NCBI GenBank assembly: GCA_039707465.1
Contig: CM077647.1
Location: 118,794,610 to 118,858,609 of the forward strand
Direction of reading: 5' to 3'
DNA length: 64,000 bases
Source of the DNA: Rhabdophis nuchalis
Lineage: Eukaryota > Chordata > Lepidosauria > Squamata > Natricidae
Positions within the stretch are counted from its first letter, which is position 1; each line of letters starts with the position of its first letter. This document shows positions 1 through 10,713 of this stretch, piece after piece. A program made the translations under genes and the position numbers. The notes below the pieces were generated by a model, which ran no database searches, was not told the DNA's origin, and saw nothing but the letters and a program-made list of their open reading frames with translations.

Positions 1-1325
1 AATTTTACTGTTTTATTCCATATTTCTTGCCATTTTTCAAGATCCAGTGAATACCCGAAATTTCTCCCCCAGGCTATCATTGAGCCTTTGATGATTTCGT
101 CACCTATATTTTGTGTCAGCAAGAGGTTATATACTTTAGAAATACATTTTTTATGAGTTTCCAAAGAATTATCGAATTCTTGTGGGGAAGTGAAAATTCC
201 CCATGTACAGTAGCTTTATCTTTCTGGTATCTTGACTGTATTTGTGTATATGCTCACCAGTCCAAATTAATTCCCCGTAATTTTAAATCTGTTTTGGACC
301 TAATATTACCTCCGCCATCCAGGAGTTCCCTATAAGTCACAGGTTTGTCCAAATTATATAAAGTTGGGTACATGATTGCTTCAAGAGTCGCGATCCAGTA
401 TGGAGTCTTACTATACATCGAGTCCTTTAGTCTTATCCCATATCTTAATCAAACATCCCCTTACATAAAATACTTGTATTGACCTTCTTTTGTTGGCCAA
501 AGAAAGTAGTGCCATCCCTGCTGTAAATTGTATCCTTCGATTGTTAGTATGCGTTTCCTCTCTAGTATTATCCAGTCCTTTATCCAAACCAGGCAAGAGG
601 CTTGATAATACCACTTCCAATTTGGAAGCCCCAAGCCTCCCCTTGTTTTATGCTCCTGCATCATTTTTCTTTTAATACGCGATTTTTTCCCTTGCCAAAT
701 GAATTTGCCAGTTATCTGGTCCATTTTATTAAAAAAATTCCTCTCTAATCTTGCAAGAGCCATGTGGAATAGGTATATCCATTTTGGCAGCACATGTGCC
801 TTTATCACTGCCACTCTTCCTAGCAGGGATAATTGTACATTCCTCCACCTGTCTAAGTCCTGTTCCATTTGTAAGAGGAGTTTGTCATAATTGTTTCTCC
901 TTATTGCAGAACATTTTGAAGTCAACCATATACCCAAATATTTTATTTTTTTAACAATTTGTATTCCCAGTGTATTCTCTAACTCCATTTTCCATGTCCC
1001 CTTAATATTTTTTGCTAGCAATTTAGTTTTATCTCTATAAATTTGCAGACCTGCTACAGCACCGAATTCCTCAATATTTGTTAGCAAATTTAGCCCCAAT
1101 ATCATTGGGTCTTCTAATATAAAAACAAGATCGTCCGCAAACGCTTGTAATTTGAATTCTTCTTTTCTGATTTTAGTTCCTTTTACTCCTTTATCTTGCC
1201 TGATTTTATTTAATAGAGGTTCCAATGTTAGAATAAACAGCAGTGGGGACATCGGACACCCTTGCCTCATCCTCCTACCTATTTGTATCTCTTCTGTTGT
1301 TTCACCCAGGTTTTGAAGAGGCAAT
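1..1325 (-). mobile_element. L1 LINE fragment, ORF2 reverse transcriptase and C-terminal part
   Basis: The minus strand reads as L1-type ORF2. The best open stretch is 461-1324 and carries the RT block RQGCPMSPLLF followed by AFADDLVF, the L1 form of the catalytic YxDD box. Further L1-like protein continues from about 340 down to base 1 in other frames, so the copy is frameshifted. The 5' part (endonuclease and early RT) is missing, and the left edge runs off the window. It is a dead copy distinct from the intact L1 at 23531-29338. Confidence 0.85.
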
Positions 1326-1361
1326 TTTTTAAAAAAGTAGGTAGGTATATAAAAATTCTAC

Positions 1362-2395
1362 AAACCACCCCAACGATGCCGTCGAAGTGATGTCCCGGTG
1401 TCTGGAAGCCGTACGGATCTGGATGGGAAGTAACAGACTCAAGCTCAACCCGTCCAAGACTGAGTGGCTGTGGCTACCGGCGCCCCGGTTCAACCAGTTG
1501 ATTCCATCACTGGCCATTGGGGGCGAACATCTGGCCCCCGTGGATCGGGTACGCAATTTGGGCGTCCTTCTAGATGCCCGGCTGTCAATGGATGACCATG
1601 TGACAGCCGTGGCAAGGGGGGCGTTTCACCAGGTTCGCCTGGTGCGCCAATTGCGTCCCATATTGGACCGGGATGCCCTTCGCACAGTCACTCATGCGCT
1701 TGTGACGTCCCGTCTAGACTACTACAACGCTCTCTACATGGGGCTCCCCTTGAGATGCACCCGAAGGCTGCAGTTGGTTCAGAATGCGGCCGCGCGGACA
1801 GTTTCGGGAGTCTCTAGATACTCCCACGTAACACCTCTCCTGCGCGGGCTGCACTGGCTGCCTGTGGCTTTTCGGGTGCGTTTCAAGGTGTTGATTATCA
1901 TCTTCAAAGCGCTCCATGGCACAGGACCTAGTTATTTGCGGGATCGTATCCTGCCCCATACATCCCTTCGGCCGATTCGCTCACACAGAGAGGGACTTCT
2001 CCGGGTGCCGTCCACCAGGCTGTGCCAGCGGGCGACGCCCAGGGGAAGGGCCTTCTCTGTGGCAGGCCCGACCCTCTGGAATGACCTTCCCCCTGACATT
2101 AGAACGACCACGGATCTCTGCTCCTTCCGCCAGAAACTCAAAACCCACTTGTTTCATCTGGCCGGCCTGGCCTAATTCCAGCTTTCCCACCTCAGTCTGT
2201 ATTTTTAAATTTTGTGATTTGGTTTTAAGATTAAGTTTTTAATTTTTATAAATTTGTACAGGGTTTATTTAATTCGATTTTAGTTTTATGTATTATTGAT
2301 TGTAATGGTTTTAATTTCTACCTGTACACCGCCCCGAGTCCCTCTGGGGAGAGGGGGCGGTCTAGAAGTCCAATAAATAAATAAATAAATAAATG
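1362..2395 (+). mobile_element. L2/CR1-superfamily LINE, 5'-truncated, with (AAAT)n tail
   Basis: The open frame at 1387-2175 encodes the C-terminal end of the reverse transcriptase, with the family signatures EAVRIWMGS, LDYYNALYMGLPLRC, LHWLPV and GPSYLRDR. It is followed by a 3' UTR ending in the hairpin-like gagtccctctggggagaggg and an (AAAT)n tail. It opens exactly where the RT reads NHPNDAVE in related copies here, so it is a 5'-truncated insertion. Related copies lie at 31590-34160, 34250-36660, 55180-56585 and 62280-62510. Confidence 0.85.
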
Positions 2396-2712
2396 AAGGA
2401 GAGAAAGAGAGAGAAATACAGTAGGGAGGGAGGGAGGGTAGGTAGGTAGGTAGGTAGGTAGGTAGGTAGGTAGGTAGGTAGGTAAAGGGATAGAGAGAGA
2501 GAGAAATACAGTAAGTAGATAGGGAGAGAGAGTGTGTGTAGGTAGGTAGGTAGGTAGAGGGATAGAAAGAGAGAAATAGAGAGAGATAGAGAGAAAGAAA
2601 TACAGTAGATAGGTAGGGAGAGAGAGAGTAGGTAGGTATATAGGTTGATAGAGGGAGAAAGAGAGAGAAAAACAGTAGGGAGAGAGTAGGTAGGTAGATA
2701 GGTAGATGTTTC
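2396..2712. repeat. (GGTA)n/(GAGA)n minisatellite array
   Basis: Blocks of GGTA repeats alternate with GAGAGAGAAATACAGTA. This is the reverse complement of the TACC/TACTGTATTTCTC unit that forms the large array at 6555-7735. It begins directly after the (AAAT)n tail of the L2 copy. The open frames across it are low-complexity artefacts. Confidence 0.9.
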
Positions 2713-2844
2713 CAGGTGTACTTATCCATGTGCTGGAGAAGGAAATTGCTGACAATCTGCAGGACCTAAAGACTTTGTTTCTGTTGGGACAGCACTTGAT
2801 CAATGTAATTCTCATCAATCCCTCTAACTAAACAGTTTACAGAA

Positions 2845-3228
2845 GGGGGGGGGAGTTTTTGCACTCTGTAAATCTCCCCAAAATGGCTTTGCAGAGTGCT
2901 CCGGGGAGGGGCGGGGAACAGTCCATTTTTTGCAAACATCGGCTAGCTTTTTGTTAAAAGAATTGCACGCATAGCCTTATGGAGGCTTATAGAGTGCTGC
3001 TGGGGGCTGGGGGAGCAAAAAATAGCCAATTTTCTGCTCATTTCTGCCCTCCTCGGATCCCAGGAGCTCTCTGGAAGCCTCCATAAGGCTATGCACGGCC
3101 ATTTTGGTGAAGGGGACGGGGCTTTGGGAGGCAAAAAAAATGCTATATTCGGAGTATAAGATGCACCCAGATTTTCAACCTCTTTTTAGAGGAAAAAGGG
3201 TATGTCTCATACTCCGAAAAATACGGCA
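2845..3228. mobile_element. Putative non-autonomous DNA transposon fragment
   Basis: The segment ends in catactccgaaaaatacggc, and an inner copy of the same motif (ttcggagtataagatgcacc) lies at about 3148-3168. A related end sequence (gggtgcatcttatactccgg) recurs at 18080-18137. The rest is G-rich and contains a short palindromic pair (cataaggctatgc near 3082; gcatagccttatgg near 2970). I cannot place it in a superfamily with certainty. Confidence 0.4.
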
Positions 3229-3583
3229 CTCAGTTCTGGGTTTGCAGTATCAATATATAAAGAGAAATTTGTTAGAATATAGTCATTTGGGGATGTTGTA
3301 CTTTTTCCTCAATAAGTAATCAGCTTTAGAATTTTAGATGTTTGCCTGCATTTTCCTCACTGTTTATATCAACTCTCTAGATTCCCCAAACACTAATTGC
3401 CTATTTTAGTTTCATGGGTTTAAGAAGCACAATTGGTTGAAAGAGTAATTTCCAAGTTTCTAGTTCTTTGGATTTGGAAAAGATTGTGCTCTTGGCTTCT
3501 GCTAAAAATCTGAACTTTGAGACATCCAAGCAATCAATTTTTGTCTTAAACAAAGTAGAATGATGCATGATTTTTGCTTCTAG

Positions 3584-3688
3584 GTATATAATAAGCCGAT
3601 TTATGATCTTTTGGAATCAAAGCGTCCACTGGCTATTCGGGAAGATGCAGAGAAAGGTGTCTTGGTGCAAGGTCTTTCAGTTCATAAG
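3584..3688 (+). pseudogene. KIF18B: KIF18B motor exon (VYNKPIYDLLES segment)
   Basis: The exon has 35 codons, preceded by ttttgcttctag and followed by gtgagt. It reads VYNKPIYDLLESK then LAIREDAEKGVLVQGLSVHK, which closely matches the kinesin-8 segment between the P-loop and switch I. It is open in phase 0 at both ends, so this exon alone looks intact. It is the first recognisable exon in the window; bases 1-3583 are repeats. Confidence 0.88.
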
Positions 3689-4416
3689 GTGAGTATGATA
3701 TTTACACTGTATGAACTTCAAGGATGACTTGTGCATTTCATGAGTGATTAGTCATCCTTAATTATTCATATAATGTTGATATAGTTTCAGCCCTATGTAA
3801 ATTGCTATACAGACCACAGTGATTTGATGCTTGCTCAGAGACTTTTATTCCACATTGTACTTAAGGAATGGTCATGAAAAAAGGGCCAGACAGAATCAGA
3901 TGGAAATAAAGAAGTAGCTAACCAAAGCTGAAGGGAGGAGGGAAACAAGCAAAAGTTTGAAGAAGGGGTTTGTGAATAGGAATGGGCAGAAAAAAGAGAA
4001 GGAGCTAGGATGAACTTAATATTAATTTTCACATGGCTGACCAGAGAGAGTCAGCCAGAAAGTGTTGCAGTAGTTTTTTTATTGTGCCTCTTACATGTGG
4101 AATTCAGTGCTGGGTAATAAAGTCCAGTTGCTGCAGATTTGATTCTTCTTCAGCTCTCATTAGCCAAGCTGTTAGAAATCTATGAATAAGATTTTGATGT
4201 TCCTTAGACTTTATCCTTCCAAATGACAAGTTACGGCAACAAAATGTAATCAGAACTACTTTGAACATTTGTCATGTATTGGTCATGTAAGGAAAACCAA
4301 AAAGATCTCTATATATCTTTATGTGGAGGTAACTACTGTATTTAGGAAGTCTCTTTTTAGGGGGTGTAGCTGCAAAGAGTGTCTTACCAAATCTTTCTTC
4401 CCCTTCATCCCTTTAG

Positions 4417-4520
4417 CCAAAATGCAGGCTCTAGAGATGCTGAAGCAAGGAAATGGGAACCGTACACAGCATCCCACAGGTATTAATGCCACTTCTTCAC
4501 AATCTCATGCAATCTTCCAG
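4417..4520 (+). pseudogene. KIF18B: KIF18B switch I exon, frameshifted
   Basis: The exon lies between catccctttag and gtaagt. The 3' two thirds read [24 protein letters not shown] in short stretches, the kinesin switch I region. The invariant SSRSH motif, whose Arg and second Ser position the nucleotide, is SSQSH here. The exon is 104 nt, not a multiple of three, although both neighbours need phase 0. Compared with the mammalian exon (37 codons from memory) it lacks about 7 nt near its 5' end. Entered in phase 0 it reaches TAG after five codons. Confidence 0.82.
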
Positions 4521-5506
4521 GTAAGTATAGTAGGATTCATCAGAAATGCTTAATAGCTTCTTATGAGACATTGTAATTAGGGAAAATTCCTCATTAGTAT
4601 CATTAATCCATCAATCACACTTTCTCCTTCAAGAATATCATTACCATAAGATCTTCTCCCAGCATGTGAATTCTTGGAGGCATCAGACTGGCTATTATTG
4701 AAAGTAGAGTGCTGGATAAAATGGATTCTTAATCATGTAGTTCCACTCCCTTCTTTTTCTATTGAAAGGGAGGAGGAGATTTTTTTATGTATACCCTTTA
4801 CTTATTTTATGGGACTCGGTATTTGATTAGGCAAAGGTAGGATAGTGAATATCTCCTTTCAGCTAATGACAAAGGTAATTACATTGATTGGTTGTGCTTG
4901 AAAATGATGGAGCACCTCTGATGTTTTTAGTGTCTTGCCTTTCTGCTGAAGCAGAGTCACATATTTTTTAGAAATTGAGACTTGGGTGATCCACTTCCTC
5001 TTTCAAAAAAGGTTAGCTTTAAAGTATAGAAATATGAGAAATACATGTCATCTACCTAGTGTTTTTGTGTGAGTGTCTGATATATTGGAATGGCCCCTGA
5101 ATGGAAAGTAGCAAACCTAGAAGAAACCATAAGATCTATAGTCAGGCAGTACCTTTATTACTAGCAATGAGCATGTCCATTACATAGAAAATAGTTCTGC
5201 AGAACTGATAAGAGTGAAGCAGAGAGGAAAGACAAAAAAAAAGAACAAAAATTCTACCTGGTCAACCAGATCAGCTGAATCAACCCTGGCAATCAATGGG
5301 GTGACAGATATCATGGCCTGACCCCCTCACATTCATAGAAGGAAAGAGGAAAGATAAATCAGATCAAAAATGAGAAAGATGTTATAGCAATGCATTTGAA
5401 TAGTGATTCAGTCCAATTTGAATAGACCGATGTCTCTTGAGATTTGTCTGCTCTTTAGACAACCCAGCACTCTAGTGTCTATACTGAATTCTGCCATTTT
5501 TTGCAG

Positions 5507-5704
5507 ATCTCCGTGAAGCAGCAAAACCTTGTTGTGGGCATGCATCAGGATTAGCTAGTGGCAAAAATGACCCTAGTTGATATGGCTGCCTCTGAACGCG
5601 CCTCTACTGCCAACACCAAAGGAGAACCACTCTGTGAGGGTTCCAACATTAATCAATCCCTACTGGCTCTCATCAATGTTATTAATGGCCTAGCAGTTGT
5701 GAAA
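5507..5704 (+). pseudogene. KIF18B: KIF18B switch II exon with in-frame TAG
   Basis: The exon is preceded by ccattttttgcag and followed by gtaaat, 66 codons in phase 0. It reads ISVKQQN...MHQD, then TAG at 5552-5554, then [17 protein letters not shown] and [19 protein letters not shown]. The TAG falls where KIF18B has Gln just before VAKM, compatible with a CAG-to-TAG transition. The switch II motif DLAGSE is DMAASE: its glycine, which contacts the ATP gamma-phosphate in all active kinesins, is Ala. NINRSL is NINQSL. Confidence 0.88.
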
Positions 5705-5884
5705 GTAAATTATCTCTTACTCCTCATCTGCTGCTATTTTGTCTTGACAGCATTAGTATAGGGACTCCTTTGCTCTGTATTTTTTAATTCTAAAATTACA
5801 CCTAATTGTTCTCTCTCAAATCAGAACAAACCTTTATTATGGCCTCATAGAACCAACTATAAGATGGAGAAGAATGGGATAGTG

Positions 5885-6201
5885 CAGTGATGGTTAACCT
5901 TTTTGTCATCGTGTGCCGAAAGGGCGCACCTGCACCCTAATGCAATGCATGCATGACCCCACCCCACCCCGCATGCACACATGACCCAGTCCGTACCCTT
6001 CTGTTCCCCTCCCTGCAAAGTTTTTGCTTCCAGGTTGGTGCAGGAGGCCTTCCAGGCACAAAATGAGGCCCCAAAATGAAATGCAAACACACATGCACAT
6101 ACACCCCTCCCCTGCATGCACATGCATGATGGAGCTGGGCTAGGGCAATGGCTGGTGTGCCCGCAGAGAGGGATCTGCGTGCTATAGATTTGCCATCATA
6201 G
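5885..6201. mobile_element. hAT-type MITE, CAGTGATGG family
   Basis: The element begins CAGTGATGGTTAACC and ends GCCATCATAG. It is flanked by perfect 8-bp direct repeats ggatagtg at 5877-5884 and 6202-6209. The 8-bp duplication and CAG...CTG-like termini are typical of hAT transposons. At 317 bp it has no coding capacity. It sits in the intron region where the last KIF18B motor exons should be. Confidence 0.85.
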
Positions 6202-6554
6202 GGATAGTGGAACAATGGAGATCTGATCACAACATTACAGCCATCATATTGATTTTTTAACCATGCCCTGCAATCACATCTTGCAGCAAAATACCTTGAA
6301 AAAGCAGCTCTGCTTGCCACATTTCCTCCATATAGATATCCTTCCAATGTTTCCATTATTAGATTCATATTCCAATGAATATATAAATAAATATGCAACA
6401 GATATTCTTTGAGGAATGTGTATTATCTACTTTTATAAAATAACTAGCTATACCCGGCCACGCGTTGCTGTGGCCCAGTCTGGTTAAATGCCCAACCAAT
6501 CTGTGTGTAGATCTACACCTGCACACATACACACAACCATCATATAAGGCCCAA

Positions 6555-7735
6555 CCTACCTACCTACTGTATTTCTCCCTCTCTATCTATCTATCCCTCT
6601 ACCTACCTACCTACTGTATTTCTTTCTTTCTCCCTCTATCTACCTACCTACTATATTTCCCCCTCTTTCTCTATTCCTCTACCTACCTACCTACTGTATT
6701 TCTCGCTATCTATCTATACACCTACCTACCTATGGTATTTCTCCCTCTCTGTCTATCCCTCTACTTACCTACCTATTGTATTTCTTGCTTTCTCCCTCTA
6801 CCTACCTACCTACCTACTGTATTTCTCCCTCTCTATCTATCCCCCTATCTACCTACCTGCCTACCTGCTATATTTCTCCCTCTCTGTCTATCCCTCTACC
6901 TACCTACCTACTGTATTTCTCCCCCTCTATCTATCCCTCTACCTACCTACCTACTGTATTTCTCCCTCTTTCTCTATTCCTCTACCTACCTACCTACCTA
7001 CCGTATTTCTTGCTATCTATACACCTACCTACCTACCTACCTACCGTATTTCTCCCTCTCTGTCTATCCCTCTACCTACCTACCTACTGTATTTCTCCCT
7101 CTCTATCTATCCCTCTACCTACCTACCTACTGTATTTCTTTCTTTCTACCTCTACCTACCTACCTACCTACCTACTGTATTTCTCCCTCTCTATCTATCC
7201 CCCTATCTACCTACCTGCCTACCTGCTATATTTCTCCCTCTCTGTCTATCCCTCTACCTACCTACCTACTGTATTTCTCCCCCTCTATCTATCCCTCTAC
7301 CTACCTACCTACTGTATTTCTCCCTCTTTCTCTATTCCTCTACCTACCTACCTACCTACCGTATTTCTTGCTATCTATACACCTACCTACCTACCTACCT
7401 ACCGTATTTCTCCCTCTCTGTTTATCCCTCTACCTACCTACCTACTGTATTTCTCCCTCTCTATCTATCCCTCTACCTACCTACCTACTGTATTTCTTTC
7501 TTTCTACCTCTACCTACCTACCTACCTACCTACTGTATTTCCCCCTCTCTATTCCTCTACCTACCTACCTACCTACCGTATTTCTCGCTATCTATCTATA
7601 CACCTACCTACCTACCTACCGTATTTCTCCCTCTCTGTCTATCCCTCTACTTACCTACCTATTGTATTTCTTGCTTTCTCCCTCTACCTACCTACCTACC
7701 TACCTACCTACCTACCTACCTACCTACTGTGTTCC
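6555..7735. repeat. (TACC)n-based minisatellite, 1.2 kb
   Basis: The array is built from a compound unit of 2-8 TACC repeats, then TACTGTATTTCTC, CCTCTCTATCTATCCCTC and back to TACC. Units are mostly about 40-60 bp, and a longer higher-order block of about 400 bp recurs (compare 6780-7130 with 7130-7500). The long open frame across it encodes only Leu/Tyr/Pro/Ser/Thr repeats and is not a gene. The segment just before it (6448-6500) carries tatacccggccacgcgttgctgtggc, a unique-looking lead-in. Confidence 0.93.
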
Positions 7736-7763
7736 TTCCTTCCTTCCTTCCTTCCTTCCTTTT

Positions 7764-7811
<48 letters not shown>

Positions 7812-7813
7812 TG

Positions 7814-7845
<32 letters not shown>

Positions 7846-7890
7846 CACCTACCTACCTACCTACCTTATTTCTCCCTCTCTATCTATCCC
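7736..7890. repeat. (TTCC)n, (TTTC)n, (TATC)n and (TACC)n microsatellites
   Basis: Four tetranucleotide tracts follow one another without spacers at the right end of the TACC minisatellite. The TATC tract at 7816-7850 is the complement of the GATA (Bkm-type) repeat. Confidence 0.9.
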
Positions 7891-8560
7891 TTGGGGGTCA
7901 TCTAGTCCAACTCCCTATACCCATGATGGCGAACCTATGGCACGGGTGCCACAGGTAGCACACGGAACCATTTCTTAGGCCACGCGAGGCATTGCCCTGT
8001 CAGCTTCAGTGTGTATGTGTGCCCTGGCCAGCTGATTTAGGCCTTCTTTTGAGGCTGTTTTATGCCCTCTGGAGGTGGGGGAAGGCTGTTTTCACCCTCC
8101 TCAGGCTCCTATAAAGCCTCTGGAGCCTGGGGATGACGTAAAAAGCATGCCAAATGCAGGGGGTCATGCACATAGCATTATGGATGTGGCACATCTGTGC
8201 ACATCACCCCTGCACTCCCCCTGCTTTTGGCACGTGAGCCAAAAAAGGTTAGCCATCACTGCCCTATACCATTTCAGACAAATGGCTATCCAACATCTTC
8301 TTGAAGACTTCCAGTGTTGGGGCATTCACAACTTCTGGAGGCAAGCTGTTCCACTGATTAATTTTTCTAACTGTCAGGAAATTTCTCCTCAGTTCTAAGT
8401 TGCTTCTCTCCTTGATTAGTTTCCACCCATTGCTTCTTGTTCTGCCCTCAGGTGCTTTGGAGAATAGCTTGACTCCCTCTTCTTTGTAGCAACCTCTGAG
8501 ATATTGGAAGGCTGCTATCCTGTCTCTCCGTCCCTCTTTTATTAAACTGTATTTCTCCCT
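7890..8560 (-). mobile_element. CR1 LINE 3' end, split by a MITE
   Basis: It begins with the CR1 3' terminal segment (ggtcatctagtccaa) at 7896-7911 and resumes at 8262 with the C-terminal reverse-transcriptase codons on the minus strand (NQWNSL-like, SNGWKLIKERSNLELR). It is interrupted by the hAT MITE at 7921-8261, whose 8-bp duplication lies in the CR1 sequence. It is 5'-truncated. Confidence 0.8.
7921..8261. mobile_element. hAT-type MITE, CAGTGATGG family
   Basis: The termini are CCATGATGGCGAACC and GGTTAGCCATCACTG. Perfect 8-bp duplications ccctatac lie at 7913-7920 and 8262-8269. It is non-coding, 341 bp, and inserted into the CR1 copy at 7890-8560. Confidence 0.88.
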
Positions 8561-8604
8561 GTCTCTCTATTCCCCTATCTACCTACCTACTGTAATACAA
8601 TAAT

Positions 8605-9068
8605 ACAATAACAGATTTGGAAGGGACCTTGGAGGTCATCTAGTCCAACTCAAGCTCAAGCAGGAGACCCTATACTGTGTCAGACAAATGATTTTCCAGT
8701 CTCTTCTTAAAAACACATCCAGCGTTGGGGCATCCATAACTTCTGGTGGCAAGCTGTTCCACTGGTTAATAGTTCTCACTGCCAGAAAAATTCCCTTCAG
8801 TTCTAAGTTGCTTCTCTCCTGGATTAGTTTCCACCCATTGCTTCTTGTTCTGCCATCAGGTGTTTTGGAGAGTTGGAAGGGACCTTGGAGGTCATCTAGT
8901 CCAACCCCGCTGCTCAAGCAGGAGACCCCATACCGTGTCAGACAAATGGTTTTCCAGTCTCTTCTTAAAAACACATCCAGTGTTGGGGCATCCATAACTT
9001 CTGGTGGCAAGCTGTTCCACTGGTTAATAGTTCTCACTGCCAGAAAATTTCCCTTCAGTTCTAAGTCA
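8605..9068 (-). mobile_element. Two tandem CR1 3' ends
   Basis: The segment from ttggaagggaccttggaggtcatctag to the C-terminal RT codons occurs twice in tandem, starting near 8618 and near 8874. Each copy encodes VRTINQWNSLPPEVMDAPTLD on the minus strand, so the open frame 8636-9073 is a dimer of the same CR1 C-terminus. Confidence 0.85.
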
Positions 9069-9350
9069 CACAAATGACTTTTTTCTATATAGTGTAACCT
9101 CTATCTGGATGTTTATAGAATTAATGATTGATTGCATGAATATAAACTGATATATTTGTATCTCTTTCCACTTTGTAGGGAAATGAAAAATGATTTGTAT
9201 TATCATTTTTTTTTTTTGTAAGAAGCCTCGGAGGGGGCCGACACCTCTGACATAGATATCCTCAAAATATCTTTGTAATACCTTATACCTTTTTCCTATT
9301 TTTAAAAATTTTGTAAAAACCAATAAAACTTTTTTCTCATAAAAAAAGAA
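9069..9350 (+). mobile_element. L1-type 3' UTR fragment with AATAAA
   Basis: The segment ends ttttgtaaaaaccaataaaacttttt then an A-rich tail. It has a GC-rich hairpin (gcctcggagggggccgacacctctg) about 100 bp upstream. The same layout, with similar end sequence (ttttgtaaaacccaataaaact), ends the ORF1-only element at 49279-49547 on the other strand. It is probably a 5'-truncated member of the same or a sister family. Confidence 0.55.
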
Positions 9351-10000
9351 AGAAAGAAGAAACAGTGAGGTTCAATGAAGGGGTTTTAATTGAGTACACA
9401 ATATAGCGTTTATCATAGTGAACTTTTTTTCCAGGTTAAGTTGGCTTATCAATTGTTTCAGTTGAGTGCAGTTGCTGAACTCCATGTTTCACAAACCTGC
9501 CTCTGCACATAGATTGTATCACATAGTATTTAAGGGCTAAAATATTTACTCCATTACAGTGAGTACAAATAATAAACCTGTATGTAGAATATGACCATTT
9601 TGTTTATTGGAAAGAAGTAGGATTCATTATATACAAGATAATGTGATTTCAACAACAACAACAACAACAACAACAAAGCTTCTACTTCTCTTCAAGATAT
9701 ACTAAACTACATAACCCTTTGGGTTTTGTATTTAGTGTTGTAGAGAAACCCAGCCACCATCTTAATTGTTGAATGAACCTAACTATTATGTTTTCTTTAT
9801 TTGATTTATTTATACATTGCACATGATATTAATAAAAACAATGGTATGCCATTAAAGAAATTTCAGCCCATTTTGTGATCCAGTATTTGAATTAAATTTT
9901 TAAGATCCCTGCATGGCATAATCATGGTAGTAGCAAAACACACCTTAGGTATTTCTTTTCCAGTGTTAGTTCTTTTCTTTCTCCTCTTTCATAAAGATAT

Positions 10001-10136
10001 ACCTGTTCCCAGCCAAGTTGACTTTTTTCTTCATAAAACCTATATTACAATGTTTTTCAGCATCATTGATCCACAAATATTTCAAACCTGTTTCTATGTA
10101 TGCTTGCCATCAAGCAAACCTCTGGCATCAAAGGTA
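10001..10136 (+). pseudogene. KIF18B: Possible vestige of a late KIF18B motor exon
   Basis: The fragment atatacct...aagttgact at 10000-10023 resembles the codons for the kinesin HIPYRDSKLT loop. It is followed by YITMFFSIIDP (compare CRTVMIAAISP) and by tgtatgcttgccatcaagcaaa, resembling KYADRAK. The matches fall in different frames with gaps and there are no clean splice sites. Treat this as suggestive only; it could be chance. Confidence 0.28.
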
Positions 10137-10603
10137 TTTCCCCGCTTAACATGAAGGAAAGATAAAATTGGCAAAAATTTCTTGCCTTGTTCATGAATGC
10201 AAATGAAATTAGCCTTCTTCCTTTTTCTAAGTTCTATCTGGCCATCAGAAATCTCAAATCTCTGTGGTTCTTAATGTGAGATGTGTTTTGGGGAAGGTTA
10301 AAAAAAGTTATGCAACATTTTTTAAACCTTTTCAAAATTGCAAATCAGACAAGAAAGGAAGTATGCTATTTTTTTTTTCTTTTGCCAGAGAGCTGGCAAA
10401 ACATTCATTTTTAAAATGGCAAATGGATTTATGGATACCATCATTTAGTGATGTATTTTTCCTCTTCAGGATTTAATGGACACTCTGACATAGTATCTCA
10501 GCAAATTGATATCTGAGAACTTGTAAATAACAATTTTTTTATAATCCATAATTATAGTATAGATTCTGCAATCTTGTACCATTATTTTTTTTGATAAATT
10601 CAG

Positions 10604-10713
10604 GATTCAAGAAATAAGTTAGAGTGCTGTTATCCAAAGTTTTCAAATCCAATTAAACATCAGGAAAAAATGGAAACTCAGCTGCAGAGCATGGACAAGC
10701 AACAGTTAAAGAG
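10604..10713 (+). pseudogene. KIF18B: KIF18B post-motor exon
   Basis: Acceptor gataaattcag, donor gtgaat. It is open for 36 codons plus 2 nt, ending METQLQSMDKQQLKR across the junction. This matches the KIF18B stretch preceding the conserved LVIAILLVAKRQYS segment. Splice phase (2) agrees with the next exon. Confidence 0.72.

Noticed and set aside
6555..7735. CRISPR-like array
   Set aside because: Repeats and spacers are both simple tetranucleotide derivatives of variable length in a vertebrate genome; there are no unique spacers and no cas genes.
6465..7978. Open frames of 497 and 400 codons
   Set aside because: They are Leu/Tyr/Pro/Thr/Ser repeats from the TACC/CTCT minisatellite; all frames stay open because the array lacks stop words.
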